64,000 nucleotides of DNA from Tenacibaculum singaporense (lineage in GTDB: Bacteria; Bacteroidota; Bacteroidia; Flavobacteriales; Flavobacteriaceae), in the NCBI RefSeq assembly GCF_003867015.1, contig NZ_CP032548.1:682001-746000 (forward strand). The letters run 5' to 3'. The notes under the pieces were generated by a model. That model was not told the DNA's origin, did no database searches, and saw only the letters and a list, made by a program, of their open reading frames with translations. The position numbers and the translations under genes were made by a program. Positions 51,611 through 60,107 of the stretch are shown in pieces. Every line of letters starts with the position of its first letter. Position 1 is the first letter of the stretch.

Positions 51611-52549
51611 TTAGAGCTTGGCGTAACTTTTTAAAAAAAGCATAGCGTTTTGCTCGTCTTTTTTTAATTGAGAAATTAAGCCAGAAACAGAATCGAACTT
51701 TTGTTCGTCTCTTAAATAGTAAAGTAACTCAATAGTTAATTCTTTACCATATAAATTTTGGTTGAAATTGAAATAATGTACTTCAATTGTTTGGTGTTCA
51801 CCATCAACTGTTGGTCGGTTACCAATATTCATCATTCCATAAATAGTAGTATTATCAATAATAGATTTTACTATATAAACACCTGTTTTAGGAATTAATT
51901 TATAATCTTCAGGGATGTCAATATTTGCGGTAGGAAAGCCTATTTTTCCACCCAGCTGTTTTCCATTTACAACTTTTCCCGTAAGTGAAAAGTTATAACC
52001 TAAATAATTATTAGCAGTTTTTAAATGTCCATTGGCAAGAGCTTTTCTAATTTTAGTAGAGCTAACCGATACTTCATCAATATCTTGAGCAGGAATTTCT
52101 TCAACAGTAAAATCATATAAGTGAGAATACTCCGTTAATTGCTCAATATTACCTTCTCTATTTTTTCCAAAATGATGATCGTAACCAATAATCAATTTAG
52201 AAATGTTTAGTTGATTTACTAAAATATCACGAACAAAATCTAAAGCGGTTAGTCTTGAAAATTCTCTACTAAAAGGATGGATAATTAAATAATCTAATCC
52301 TAATTTTTCGAGATGTTGAGCTCTTTCGTCAATAGTGTTGATTAGCTTAATGGAAACATCTTTTTGTAACACCATTCTTGGATGAGGGAAAAATGTTAGC
52401 AAAACCGATTTTTTATTACTAGCTTTTGCTTCACTAACTAACTTTTCAATAATCTTTTGATGCCCAATATGCACTCCATCAAAAGTACCGATGGTGACCA
52501 TTGTTTTTTGAGAAGGAGTAAAATCAAAAATAGAATGTATAATTTCCAA
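51611..52549 (-). CDS. ribF: Bifunctional riboflavin kinase / FAD synthetase
   Basis: Start taken as TTG at 52549, giving MEIIHSIFDFTPSQK; a farther TTG at 52579 is upstream of the likely transcription start because the -7 element covers 52569-52576. The product has 312 residues. The N-terminal nucleotidyltransferase domain has TIGTFDGVHIGHQKI and SSTKIRKAL; the C-terminal riboflavin kinase domain has GKQLGGKIGFPTANI, KTGVYIV and NIGNRPTV. It turns riboflavin into FMN and FAD in the cytoplasm. Confidence 0.92.
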   Translation of the reverse strand: MEIIHSIFDFTPSQKTMVTIGTFDGVHIGHQKIIEKLVSEAKASNKKSVLLTFFPHPRMVLQKDVSIKLINTIDERAQHLEKLGLDYLIIHPFSREFSRLTALDFVRDILVNQLNISKLIIGYDHHFGKNREGNIEQLTEYSHLYDFTVEEIPAQDIDEVSVSSTKIRKALANGHLKTANNYLGYNFSLTGKVVNGKQLGGKIGFPTANIDIPEDYKLIPKTGVYIVKSIIDNTTIYGMMNIGNRPTVDGEHQTIEVHYFNFNQNLYGKELTIELLYYLRDEQKFDSVSGLISQLKKDEQNAMLFLKSYAKL

Positions 52550-52568
52550 GACAACTAATAAATTTAGG

Positions 52569-52576
52569 CAAAAATA
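52569..52576 (-). promoter_or_regulatory. -7 element of ribF
   Basis: Minus-strand TATTTTTG fits TAnnTTTG and sets the ribF start downstream, at TTG 52549, with a leader of roughly 15 bases. Confidence 0.5.
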
Positions 52577-52687
52577 CAATTTGTATAAGATGATAAATAA
52601 TAAATTAAGAAATAAAAGCTAAAATTAGTTTTTGGTAAGTTTTTCTCTTTATAATTAGTATAATTACAAAAAAGCAGGGTAAATATT

Positions 52688-52714
52688 TTGCAAATGAAAA
52701 AAAATTGTATTTTG
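52688..52714 (+). promoter_or_regulatory. Probable promoter of the TonB-receptor gene
   Basis: TTG (52688-52690), a 17-base spacer and TATTTTG (52708-52714), one base shorter than the TAnnTTTG consensus. The leader to the ATG is about 25 bases. Confidence 0.4.
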
Positions 52715-52742
52715 CACTACAGTTAACAAATTATTTTACATT

Positions 52743-55451
52743 ATGATGAAAAAACTATTACTTGTTGCATTTGTGCTATTTGGTACAGCAATGATGGTTG
52801 CTCAAACTACCATTACAGGTACGGTTAATGATGCTTCGCTTGGTGGACCACTACCAGGAGCAAACATTAAAGTTTCGAGAAAAGCAGTAGGAACGTCTAC
52901 TGATTTTGATGGTAAGTTTACAATGACGGTAACAGATATCCCTCCGTTTACCATTGAAATTTCTTCTTTAGGATATCAAACAAAAACAGTTGAGATAACA
53001 AAAAACAACCAAGTTGTTGAGGTTAGCTTAACAGAAAATGCAACATCTTTAGATGAGGTAGTTGTATCGGCTTCGAGAACTCCAGAACGTGTTATGGAAT
53101 CACCTGTAACAATTGAACGTTTTGATTCAAGGGCGATAAAGAATACAGCTTCTGCTTCATATTACGATGGATTAGAAAATTTAAAAGGAGTTGATATCAA
53201 CTCAGGAGGTTTAACGTTTAAAACGGTAAACACGCGTGGTTTTGCTACATTTGGTAACGAGCGTTTTGTACAGTTAGTTGATGGTATGGATAACGCTTCT
53301 CCAGCATTAAACTTTGCTATTGGAAACTTATTAGGAATTTCTGAAGTAGATGTGAAAAGTGTTGAAATTTTACCAGGAGCAGCTTCGGCTTTATATGGGG
53401 CTAATGCATTTAACGGTATTATGTTAATGCGTAGTGAAAACCCGTTTAATGAACAAGGTATTAGCGTTGGTTTAAAAACTGGTTTAACAAGTCAAGAAGC
53501 AGCAGGAGATAATGGATATTATGATGCTACAATTAAAATGGCACATGCTTTTGATGATTATTTTGCAGTTAAAGCTAGTTTTTCTTACTTAAAAGGAGAA
53601 GAGTGGCATGCAACTGATTATAGAAATACAACAGGTATTGGTGGTACATACATTCCAGGAATGAGTCATAACGATGACCCTAACTATGATGGGGCAAATG
53701 TATATGGAGATGAAGTTTCTGTTAATTTAGGAGGAGCCATTGGAAAGGTTAGTAGAACAGGATATAGAGAAGTAGACTTAATGTCTAACGAAGCTAAAAG
53801 TGTAAAATTCAATGGAGCTATTCATTATCGTCCTTTAGGTAATGACCGTGTTGAAATTATTTGGAATTCTAAATACGGTACAGGTAATACCATTTATCAA
53901 GGACAAAACCGTTATAACTTAGCTAACTTCTTTATGGAACAACATAAATTAGAAGTAAGAGGTAAAAATTTCTTCATAAGAGGGTATTATGCAGGTGAAG
54001 ATGCTGGAGATTCTTATGATACTCGTTTTGCTGCAATTAACATTAATAGCAAATGGAAATCTAATACAGACTGGTTTGGAGATTATGCAAAAGCTTATTT
54101 AGGTGCAGTTCCTGATGTTGAAGCTTCAAATCATGCAGCAGCGAGAATTTATGCTGATAAGGGTCGTGCTGTACCAGGTACGCCTGAATTTACAAGACTG
54201 TTTAACGAAGTAACCGCTGATCCAGATTTACTAACTGGTTCAAAGTTTAGAGATAATACAAGCTATTATCATGCTGATGGAAATTTAAACTTACGTGATT
54301 ACATTGATTGGGCAGAGGTTCAAGTAGGAGGTTCTTACAGACAGTATAGATTAAATTCTTTTGGAACAATTTATACAGATGCTAATGGTCCTATTAAGTA
54401 TGGAGAATACGGTGTTTATACACAGCTTCAAAAGAAAATGATGGATGATCGTTTAAAATTAACGTTATCTGGTCGTTTTGATAAGTCAGATAATTTTGAT
54501 GGTAACTTTACACCAAGAGTATCGTTGGCATATGCTGCAGGGGAAAACAAGAACCATAACTTTAGAGCATCTTTCCAAACAGGTTTCCGTAATCCAACGA
54601 CTCAAGATCAGTACATCGGATTAGCTACTGGTGCAGGATTCATTTTAGGAACAGCTCCAGATAACGCTGATCGTTTTTCTGCTACTGCCGTAACAACAAC
54701 AGGAACATTTACTTTAACAGGAAATGATGTATTTACAAGAGGGTATTCTGCTAATTCTATAGCAAGCGGAAATCCTACTTTGGCAACTACAGATTTAGTA
54801 GAGCCAGAAAAAGTAAAATCTTTTGAAGTTGGTTATCGTGCAGCAGTTCCGTTAGGGGATAATAAATTATCTGTTGATTTTAGTACATACTATAATATGT
54901 ATTCAAACTTCATTTCTAATAAAGATGTAGTTGTTTTGGTAGATCCAAATACACCAGTAACCGTTGGGAACTTAACGAATAGAGATTTAGTAAGAACATT
55001 TAGTGTAAAAACTAATTCAACAGTTGATGTAGATTCTTATGGAGTAGGTTTAGGATTAAACACGAAGGTATTTAATGGGTTTGATGTTGGATTAAACTAT
55101 ACATGGTCTAAGTTTGATTTTGATCAAGCAGCTGACCCTGATTTTGAAGCTGGGTTTAATACACCAGAGCACAAAGTGAAAATGCAATTTGGTCATTCAA
55201 ATCTATTTGAAAACTTCGGATTTAACGTGAGTGCTCGTTGGCAAAATGAGTTCTATTGGCAGTCTACTTTCTTAGAAGGTACTGTAGAAGAAAGAACAGT
55301 TCTTGATGCTCAAATTAACTATTCTGTTCCTTCAATTAAATCAGTGTTTAAAGTAGGAGGGTCTAATTTAACAGGTGAAGAATACTTAAGTGCACCTGGA
55401 GTAGGAGCGGTAGGTTCTCAGTACTACATTTCTTGGACTATCAACAACTAA
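52743..55451 (+). CDS. TonB-dependent outer-membrane receptor with carboxypeptidase-like domain
   Basis: The product has 902 residues. Signal peptide MMKKLLLVAFVLFGTAMMVAQ, then a CarboxypepD_reg-like domain (22-100, ITGTVNDASLGGPLPGANI), plug domain (about 110-220, SLDEVVVSASRTPERVMESP and GAASALYGANAFNGIMLM) and a 22-stranded barrel ending in the aromatic YYISWTINN. It would import a bulky ligand with TonB energy. It has no SusD partner; the next gene, 11 bases on, is a GDSL-hydrolase lipoprotein, which may act on or deliver the ligand. The ligand is unknown. Confidence 0.93.
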   Translation: MMKKLLLVAFVLFGTAMMVAQTTITGTVNDASLGGPLPGANIKVSRKAVGTSTDFDGKFTMTVTDIPPFTIEISSLGYQTKTVEITKNNQVVEVSLTENATSLDEVVVSASRTPERVMESPVTIERFDSRAIKNTASASYYDGLENLKGVDINSGGLTFKTVNTRGFATFGNERFVQLVDGMDNASPALNFAIGNLLGISEVDVKSVEILPGAASALYGANAFNGIMLMRSENPFNEQGISVGLKTGLTSQEAAGDNGYYDATIKMAHAFDDYFAVKASFSYLKGEEWHATDYRNTTGIGGTYIPGMSHNDDPNYDGANVYGDEVSVNLGGAIGKVSRTGYREVDLMSNEAKSVKFNGAIHYRPLGNDRVEIIWNSKYGTGNTIYQGQNRYNLANFFMEQHKLEVRGKNFFIRGYYAGEDAGDSYDTRFAAININSKWKSNTDWFGDYAKAYLGAVPDVEASNHAAARIYADKGRAVPGTPEFTRLFNEVTADPDLLTGSKFRDNTSYYHADGNLNLRDYIDWAEVQVGGSYRQYRLNSFGTIYTDANGPIKYGEYGVYTQLQKKMMDDRLKLTLSGRFDKSDNFDGNFTPRVSLAYAAGENKNHNFRASFQTGFRNPTTQDQYIGLATGAGFILGTAPDNADRFSATAVTTTGTFTLTGNDVFTRGYSANSIASGNPTLATTDLVEPEKVKSFEVGYRAAVPLGDNKLSVDFSTYYNMYSNFISNKDVVVLVDPNTPVTVGNLTNRDLVRTFSVKTNSTVDVDSYGVGLGLNTKVFNGFDVGLNYTWSKFDFDQAADPDFEAGFNTPEHKVKMQFGHSNLFENFGFNVSARWQNEFYWQSTFLEGTVEERTVLDAQINYSVPSIKSVFKVGGSNLTGEEYLSAPGVGAVGSQYYISWTINN

Positions 55452-55462
55452 AAAAAGAAACA

Positions 55463-57115
55463 ATGAAAAATACAATTAAATATACTTTTTTGTCTGCATT
55501 ATTTCTAGGTTTAGCCGCCTGTGATGTAGATAATACATTACCTGAAATTAAAGGAGAAGCAGAGAGTACTGTAGCATTAGAAGCAGGTAGTGCAGACTTT
55601 TCAAAATATGTTGCTATTGGAGCTTCTTTTACAGCAGGTTTCACAGATAACGCTTTGTTTAAAGCAGGGCAAGAAAATTCTTTTCCAAATACGTTGGCAA
55701 AGAAGTTTGCTTTAATTGGTGGAGGAACATTTACTCAACCGTTAATGAATGATAATTATGGAGGGTTAATCTTAGCAGGAAACCCTGTACTACATCCGGT
55801 AACAGGAGAAAGGTTGTTTGATGTAAGATTAACTTTCAATGGTGACGGTCCAACCTCTTTAAGTAACGTTAATCCAATGGCAATGTCTACTACAGATTTT
55901 GCATTGAATAATCCAACAGGACCATTTAATAATGTAGGGGTGCCAGGAGCAAAAAGTACGCATTTTATTGCACCAGGATATGGTAATTTAGCTAATTTCC
56001 CAGCAGCTGCGAATCCTTATGCTATAAGAGTAGCTGGAAATACAAATGCTTCTATTATTGAATTGGCAGTTGGTCAAAACCCAACATTTTTTACTTTGTC
56101 TGAGTTTGGAGGGAACGATGTTTTAGGTTATGCTATCTCTGGAGGAGATGATTCTAGTCCAATTACACCTACAGCAACTTTTGATTTTGCCTTAGGTACA
56201 GTTGAAGGAGCCTTAAAATTAACAGGAGCAAAAGGTGTAGTGGCAAACTTACCATATATTACAAGTTTGCCTCACTTTACAACAGTTCCACACGCACCAT
56301 TAGATCCTAGTAACCCTGATTTTGGGGCGCAAATACCAACATTAAATAATGTTTTTGGAGCGATAAATGGAGTTTTTGAAGCTATTGGTGTTCCAGAAAG
56401 ATCAATTGTGTTTGCTACAGATGCTGCAAGTGCTGTTGTGATTAAAGATGAATCGTTAGAAAATAAAACTGCTCAAATCGTTGGTGCTCTATTGGCAAGT
56501 CCTACTTTCCCTCCTTTTGTAGCGAGTTTTGGATTACCTACTGATGCAACTACATTGCAAAAAGTAGCAGGTTTATTAGGTACTTATTATGGTCAAGCAA
56601 GACAAGCTACTGCTGATGATTTGTTAGTGTTACCAAGTATGAATGTGATAGGAGAGGTGAATACTGATTCAGTTGCATTTTTAATGTCTCAAGGTTTACC
56701 ACAACAATTGGCAGGAATGTTTTCTGTAGAGGGTGTGTCTTTGCCTTTGGAAGATAAGTGGGTTCTGATTCCTAGTGAACAGGCAGAAATAAAAGTAGCA
56801 ACGGACGCTTATAACACAAGCCTTAAAACAATGGCAGATGCAAACGGATATGCTTTTGTTGACTTTAAAGCTATTTTACAAGAAGCTTCTACAGTTGGTT
56901 TAGAATTTGGAAATTACAATATGAATACTAGTTTAGTAACTGGTGGTTTAGTTGGTTTAGATGGAATTCATTTAACTGGTAGAGGATATGCTTTAATGGC
57001 TAATAAAATGTTAGCTGCTATTGATGCTACCTACGGATCTAATTTTACTATAGGTAAAGACGGTTTAGCTAAACCAGATGATTATCCAACAAATTACTCA
57101 CCTACTTTACAATAG
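55463..57115 (+). CDS. GDSL/SGNH-hydrolase-family lipoprotein
   Basis: The ATG at 55463 is preferred over an in-frame start 30 bases earlier that lies inside the receptor gene; it gives a lipoprotein signal (lipobox LAAC, Cys20). The product has 550 residues. SGNH blocks are seen: GASFTAG with the nucleophile Ser55 (block I), GGND at 216-219 (block III) and DGIHLTGRGY with Asp500 and His503 (block V). It is much longer than typical GDSL esterases (about 200), with long inserts. It pairs with the TonB receptor upstream; a surface lipid or ester hydrolase is likely but the substrate is not known. Confidence 0.85.
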   Translation: MKNTIKYTFLSALFLGLAACDVDNTLPEIKGEAESTVALEAGSADFSKYVAIGASFTAGFTDNALFKAGQENSFPNTLAKKFALIGGGTFTQPLMNDNYGGLILAGNPVLHPVTGERLFDVRLTFNGDGPTSLSNVNPMAMSTTDFALNNPTGPFNNVGVPGAKSTHFIAPGYGNLANFPAAANPYAIRVAGNTNASIIELAVGQNPTFFTLSEFGGNDVLGYAISGGDDSSPITPTATFDFALGTVEGALKLTGAKGVVANLPYITSLPHFTTVPHAPLDPSNPDFGAQIPTLNNVFGAINGVFEAIGVPERSIVFATDAASAVVIKDESLENKTAQIVGALLASPTFPPFVASFGLPTDATTLQKVAGLLGTYYGQARQATADDLLVLPSMNVIGEVNTDSVAFLMSQGLPQQLAGMFSVEGVSLPLEDKWVLIPSEQAEIKVATDAYNTSLKTMADANGYAFVDFKAILQEASTVGLEFGNYNMNTSLVTGGLVGLDGIHLTGRGYALMANKMLAAIDATYGSNFTIGKDGLAKPDDYPTNYSPTLQ

Positions 57116-57132
57116 TGAACAAAATATAAAGT

Positions 57133-57168
57133 AAAAAAAGCTGAAGATTAATCTTCAGCTTTTTTTTT
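57133..57168. terminator. Terminator after the GDSL gene, overlapping the end of the convergent gene
   Basis: AAAAAAAGCTGAAGATT pairs with AATCTTCAGCTTTTTTT; T runs are on both strands. The hairpin contains the stop codon and last codons of the convergent 75-residue gene. Confidence 0.9.
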
Positions 57169-57375
57169 GTCTTTATCGGAGTTCATAACATATTTTTTAT
57201 ACTTACCATCTTTGTACCTATAGTATATAAATAATGGCATTAATATAAATGACATGTACAAAACGCCTAAGCCCATTACTACTTGTGCTTTAGGGTGTTC
57301 TGTGTTTAAAAGATAAGCTCCTGCTATCATCCAAAGTAAAAAGATGACAAATAATATTTTAAGTACAGTTTTCAT
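57148..57375 (-). CDS. Hypothetical small two-helix membrane protein
   Basis: A 75-residue protein with two hydrophobic helices (about 6-24 and 31-51) and a charged C-terminus (DKDKKKAED). The function is not known. Its last codons (for KAED) and stop lie inside the terminator hairpin shared with the GDSL gene. Bases 57376-57519 upstream hold the glyS terminator and little else. Confidence 0.7.
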   Translation of the reverse strand: MKTVLKILFVIFLLWMIAGAYLLNTEHPKAQVVMGLGVLYMSFILMPLFIYYRYKDGKYKKYVMNSDKDKKKAED

Positions 57376-57457
57376 CTGTTTTTATATTTTTCTTAGTTGT
57401 GGTCTAATGTTGCTTCTATTACTTGATATTAAGATTTGTAAAAGTTATTTACTATTG

Positions 57458-57494
57458 CAAAAATAAAAATCCTAAACAGTTACGTTTAGGATTC
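57458..57494 (-). terminator. Terminator of glyS
   Basis: AATCCTAAAC and GTTTAGGATT pair around a 6-base loop; on the minus strand a T-rich run (TTTTTATTTTT) follows. It is 26 bases after the glyS stop. Confidence 0.85.
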
Positions 57495-57519
57495 TTACTT
57501 TATTTTGTTGTTTTTAGAT

Positions 57520-59067
57520 TTATGCTTCCATTTTTTTTAACCAAGATCGTACATCTACCTCTTGTTTAATAATATTGCTTAATTCTTCTATTTTAACACG
57601 TTTTTGTTCCATAGTATCTCTATGACGAATGGTAACAGTATTGTCTTCTAAAGTATCATGATCTACCGTAATACAGTAAGGTGTACCAACAGCATCTTGA
57701 CGACGATACCTTCTTCCAACAGCATCTTTTTCATCATAAACAACATTGAAATCCCATTTTAAATCGTCAACAATTTTACGAGCAATTTCTGGTAAACCGT
57801 CTTTTTTTACCAACGGTAAAATAGCTGCTTTGGTAGGTGCTAAAACTGCAGGTAATTTTAAAACGGTTCTTGTTGAACCGTTTTCAAGCTCTTCTTCTTG
57901 TAAAGAGTTTGAGAAAACAGCTAAGAACATTCTATCTAAACCGATTGAAGTTTCAATTACGTATGGTACATAACTAGTATTGTCTTCATGATCGAAGTAT
58001 TGTAGTTTTTTACCAGAAAACTTTTCATGTTGACTTAAATCGAAGTTAGTACGAGAATGGATTCCTTCTAACTCTTTAAACCCAAATGGAAATTTAAATT
58101 CAATATCAGCAGCTGCATCAGCATAATGCGCTAACTTATCATGGTCGTGAAAACGATAATTTTCTTCTCCCATTCCTAAAGACATATGCCATTTTAAACG
58201 AGTTTCTTTCCATTCTTCATACCATTCTTTTTGAGTTCCTGGTTTTACAAAAAATTGCATTTCCATTTGCTCAAACTCACGCATTCTAAAAATAAACTGA
58301 CGTGCTACAATTTCATTACGGAAGGCCTTACCGGTTTGTGCAATTCCAAAAGGAATTTTCATACGCCCAGTTTTTTGTACGTTTAAGAAGTTTACAAAAA
58401 TACCTTGCGCAGTTTCAGGACGTAAATACACTTGTGTAGAACTATCTGCTGACGCTCCTAATTGCGTTCCAAACATCAAGTTAAATTGCTTAACTTCTGT
58501 CCAGTTTTTAGAGCCTGAAACAGGACATGTAATGCCTAAGTCTATAATTAAATTTCTAAATCCTTCTAAATCATTTTCTTCTTGAACTCTTGTTAATTCA
58601 ACTGTTATTTCGTCAATTTGTTTTTGACGTCTTAAAACGTTAGGATTTGTACTTCTAAATTCATTTTCATCAAAAGCATCACCAAAACGTTTTTTTGCTT
58701 TGGTTATGTCTTTTTGAATTTTTTCGTTGATTTTTTCTCTGAAATCCTCAACTAAAACATCAGCTCTATAACGTTTTTTAGAGTCTTTGTTATCAATTAA
58801 AGGATCGTTGAAAGCGTCAACGTGGCCTGAGGCTTTCCAAGTAGTTGGGTGCATTAGTATTGAAGCATCAATACCTACAATGTTTTCGTGCATTTGCACC
58901 ATTGCTTTCCACCAATAATCACGAATATTTTTCTTTAATTCTACTCCGTTTTGAGCATAATCATACACTGCGCTTAAACCATCGTAAATTTCAGATGATT
59001 GAAATACATAACCGTATTCTTTTGCGTGTGATAATACTTTTTTAAATTGATCTTCTTGTTTTGCCAT
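57520..59067 (-). CDS. glyS: Glycine--tRNA ligase (dimeric type)
   Basis: A 515-residue class II synthetase of the single-chain alpha2 type, not the alpha2-beta2 glyQ/glyS type. Signatures: RPETAQGIFVNFLNVQKTGR, PFGIAQTGKAFRNEI (motif 2 region), MREFEQMEMQFF and the C-terminal anticodon-binding domain with GRRYRRQDAVGTPYC. The ATG is four bases after the -7 element, so the message may be leaderless. Confidence 0.95.
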   Translation of the reverse strand: MAKQEDQFKKVLSHAKEYGYVFQSSEIYDGLSAVYDYAQNGVELKKNIRDYWWKAMVQMHENIVGIDASILMHPTTWKASGHVDAFNDPLIDNKDSKKRYRADVLVEDFREKINEKIQKDITKAKKRFGDAFDENEFRSTNPNVLRRQKQIDEITVELTRVQEENDLEGFRNLIIDLGITCPVSGSKNWTEVKQFNLMFGTQLGASADSSTQVYLRPETAQGIFVNFLNVQKTGRMKIPFGIAQTGKAFRNEIVARQFIFRMREFEQMEMQFFVKPGTQKEWYEEWKETRLKWHMSLGMGEENYRFHDHDKLAHYADAAADIEFKFPFGFKELEGIHSRTNFDLSQHEKFSGKKLQYFDHEDNTSYVPYVIETSIGLDRMFLAVFSNSLQEEELENGSTRTVLKLPAVLAPTKAAILPLVKKDGLPEIARKIVDDLKWDFNVVYDEKDAVGRRYRRQDAVGTPYCITVDHDTLEDNTVTIRHRDTMEQKRVKIEELSNIIKQEVDVRSWLKKMEA

Positions 59068-59071
59068 GTTG

Positions 59072-59079
59072 CAAAAATA
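59072..59079 (-). promoter_or_regulatory. -7 element of glyS, leaderless arrangement
   Basis: Minus-strand TATTTTTG fits TAnnTTTG and ends four bases before the glyS ATG, the same spacing as at folB, dxs and rsmI. Confidence 0.5.
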
Positions 59080-59112
59080 AAATAAGGATTTAAACTAAGG
59101 GTATGGAAAAAG

Positions 59113-59150
59113 AAAAAAGTGAAGAGTTTAATTAAACTCTTCACTTTTTA
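59113..59150. terminator. Terminator between coiled-coil gene B and glyS
   Basis: AAAAAGTGAAGAGTTT pairs with AAACTCTTCACTTTTT around AATT; the palindrome has T runs on both strands. It ends the coiled-coil gene unit ahead of the glyS promoter. Confidence 0.9.
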
Positions 59151-59176
59151 TTTACATTTTGTGCTTATTAAAGCTT

Positions 59177-60055
59177 TTATCTTAGTTTTATCGTTGTATT
59201 TCCAGAGTAAACACCATCCACAAAAGCACTAATTACATACTTTCCTTTTTTAATATCATCTCTGTTAACCAAAACAAGAGAAACAAGGCTTAAACGGTTA
59301 TTGTTGTAGTTAACCTCAAGAGAGTCTGTATACTGAACTTTTTGCCCGTTTTTTAAGTCAGTCTTTCCCTTTGGAGCAACTACATTTTTGTTTTCATCAA
59401 TAATTTGAATGTATACGCGTTTTTCACCAGCACTAGTAATTGGATTTTCTAATAAATCAAAATTAATTCTAAATGCATCAGTTCTACTAGATCTACTAGT
59501 AGATGTTAGTTTTCCACTACTACGTTCTTTCATTGCAACAGCTTTTACTGGGCTAGTTTTAATAATTCCACCAATAGCTACTTTTGCTTCTAATTCTTTA
59601 TTTTTTTCTGTTAGAGTCTCATTTACACTATCTTTTTGCTGTAAAATTTCGTTAGCAATAACATTTTCTTGTGTTAAAGCATCATTCGCACTATTTAAAG
59701 AATCTATCTGAATGAAAAGTTTTTTGTTTTCACGCTCTAAGCTAGCAATTCTACTTCTATATTTTCTTATAAGTCCAAAGTTGTCAGATTTTAAGAGTTT
59801 TATTGAATCTCTTAAATTTTTCATTTTTATTAGCTCTACTTCTAATCTGTCAGCCAAACGTTTTTTACCTACAACTACATCTGTATAATCTTTAATCATT
59901 TCGTCAAGATCTTGCTGTAACTCAGCTTTTTCTTCTAAGAAAATGTTTTGAAGGTTTTTATTTTCATTTGATTTTTGAAACGAGTAATAAAAAAGGAAAA
60001 GAGATAAAATAATTAATACTAAAATTGAAACATTTTTGGTTTTTTGTTGATTCAT
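59177..60055 (-). CDS. Membrane-anchored coiled-coil protein, paralogue B
   Basis: The product has 292 residues. One membrane helix near the N-terminus (about 9-26, VSILVLIILSLFLFYYSF), a long coiled coil (30-165, with IASLERENKKLFIQIDSLNS) and a C-terminal domain of about 100 residues of beta strands (FRINFDLLENPITSAGEKRVYIQI). The order and many residues match the next gene upstream, so they are tandem paralogues. The coiled coil would place the terminal domain far from the membrane, probably in the periplasm. The function is unknown. It ends at a strong terminator. Confidence 0.75.
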   Translation of the reverse strand: MNQQKTKNVSILVLIILSLFLFYYSFQKSNENKNLQNIFLEEKAELQQDLDEMIKDYTDVVVGKKRLADRLEVELIKMKNLRDSIKLLKSDNFGLIRKYRSRIASLERENKKLFIQIDSLNSANDALTQENVIANEILQQKDSVNETLTEKNKELEAKVAIGGIIKTSPVKAVAMKERSSGKLTSTSRSSRTDAFRINFDLLENPITSAGEKRVYIQIIDENKNVVAPKGKTDLKNGQKVQYTDSLEVNYNNNRLSLVSLVLVNRDDIKKGKYVISAFVDGVYSGNTTIKLR

Positions 60056-60107
60056 AGTTTAGGGGGATTGATTTATATTAAGTTTTATTAATTTAAGGGG
60101 GTTCTTT

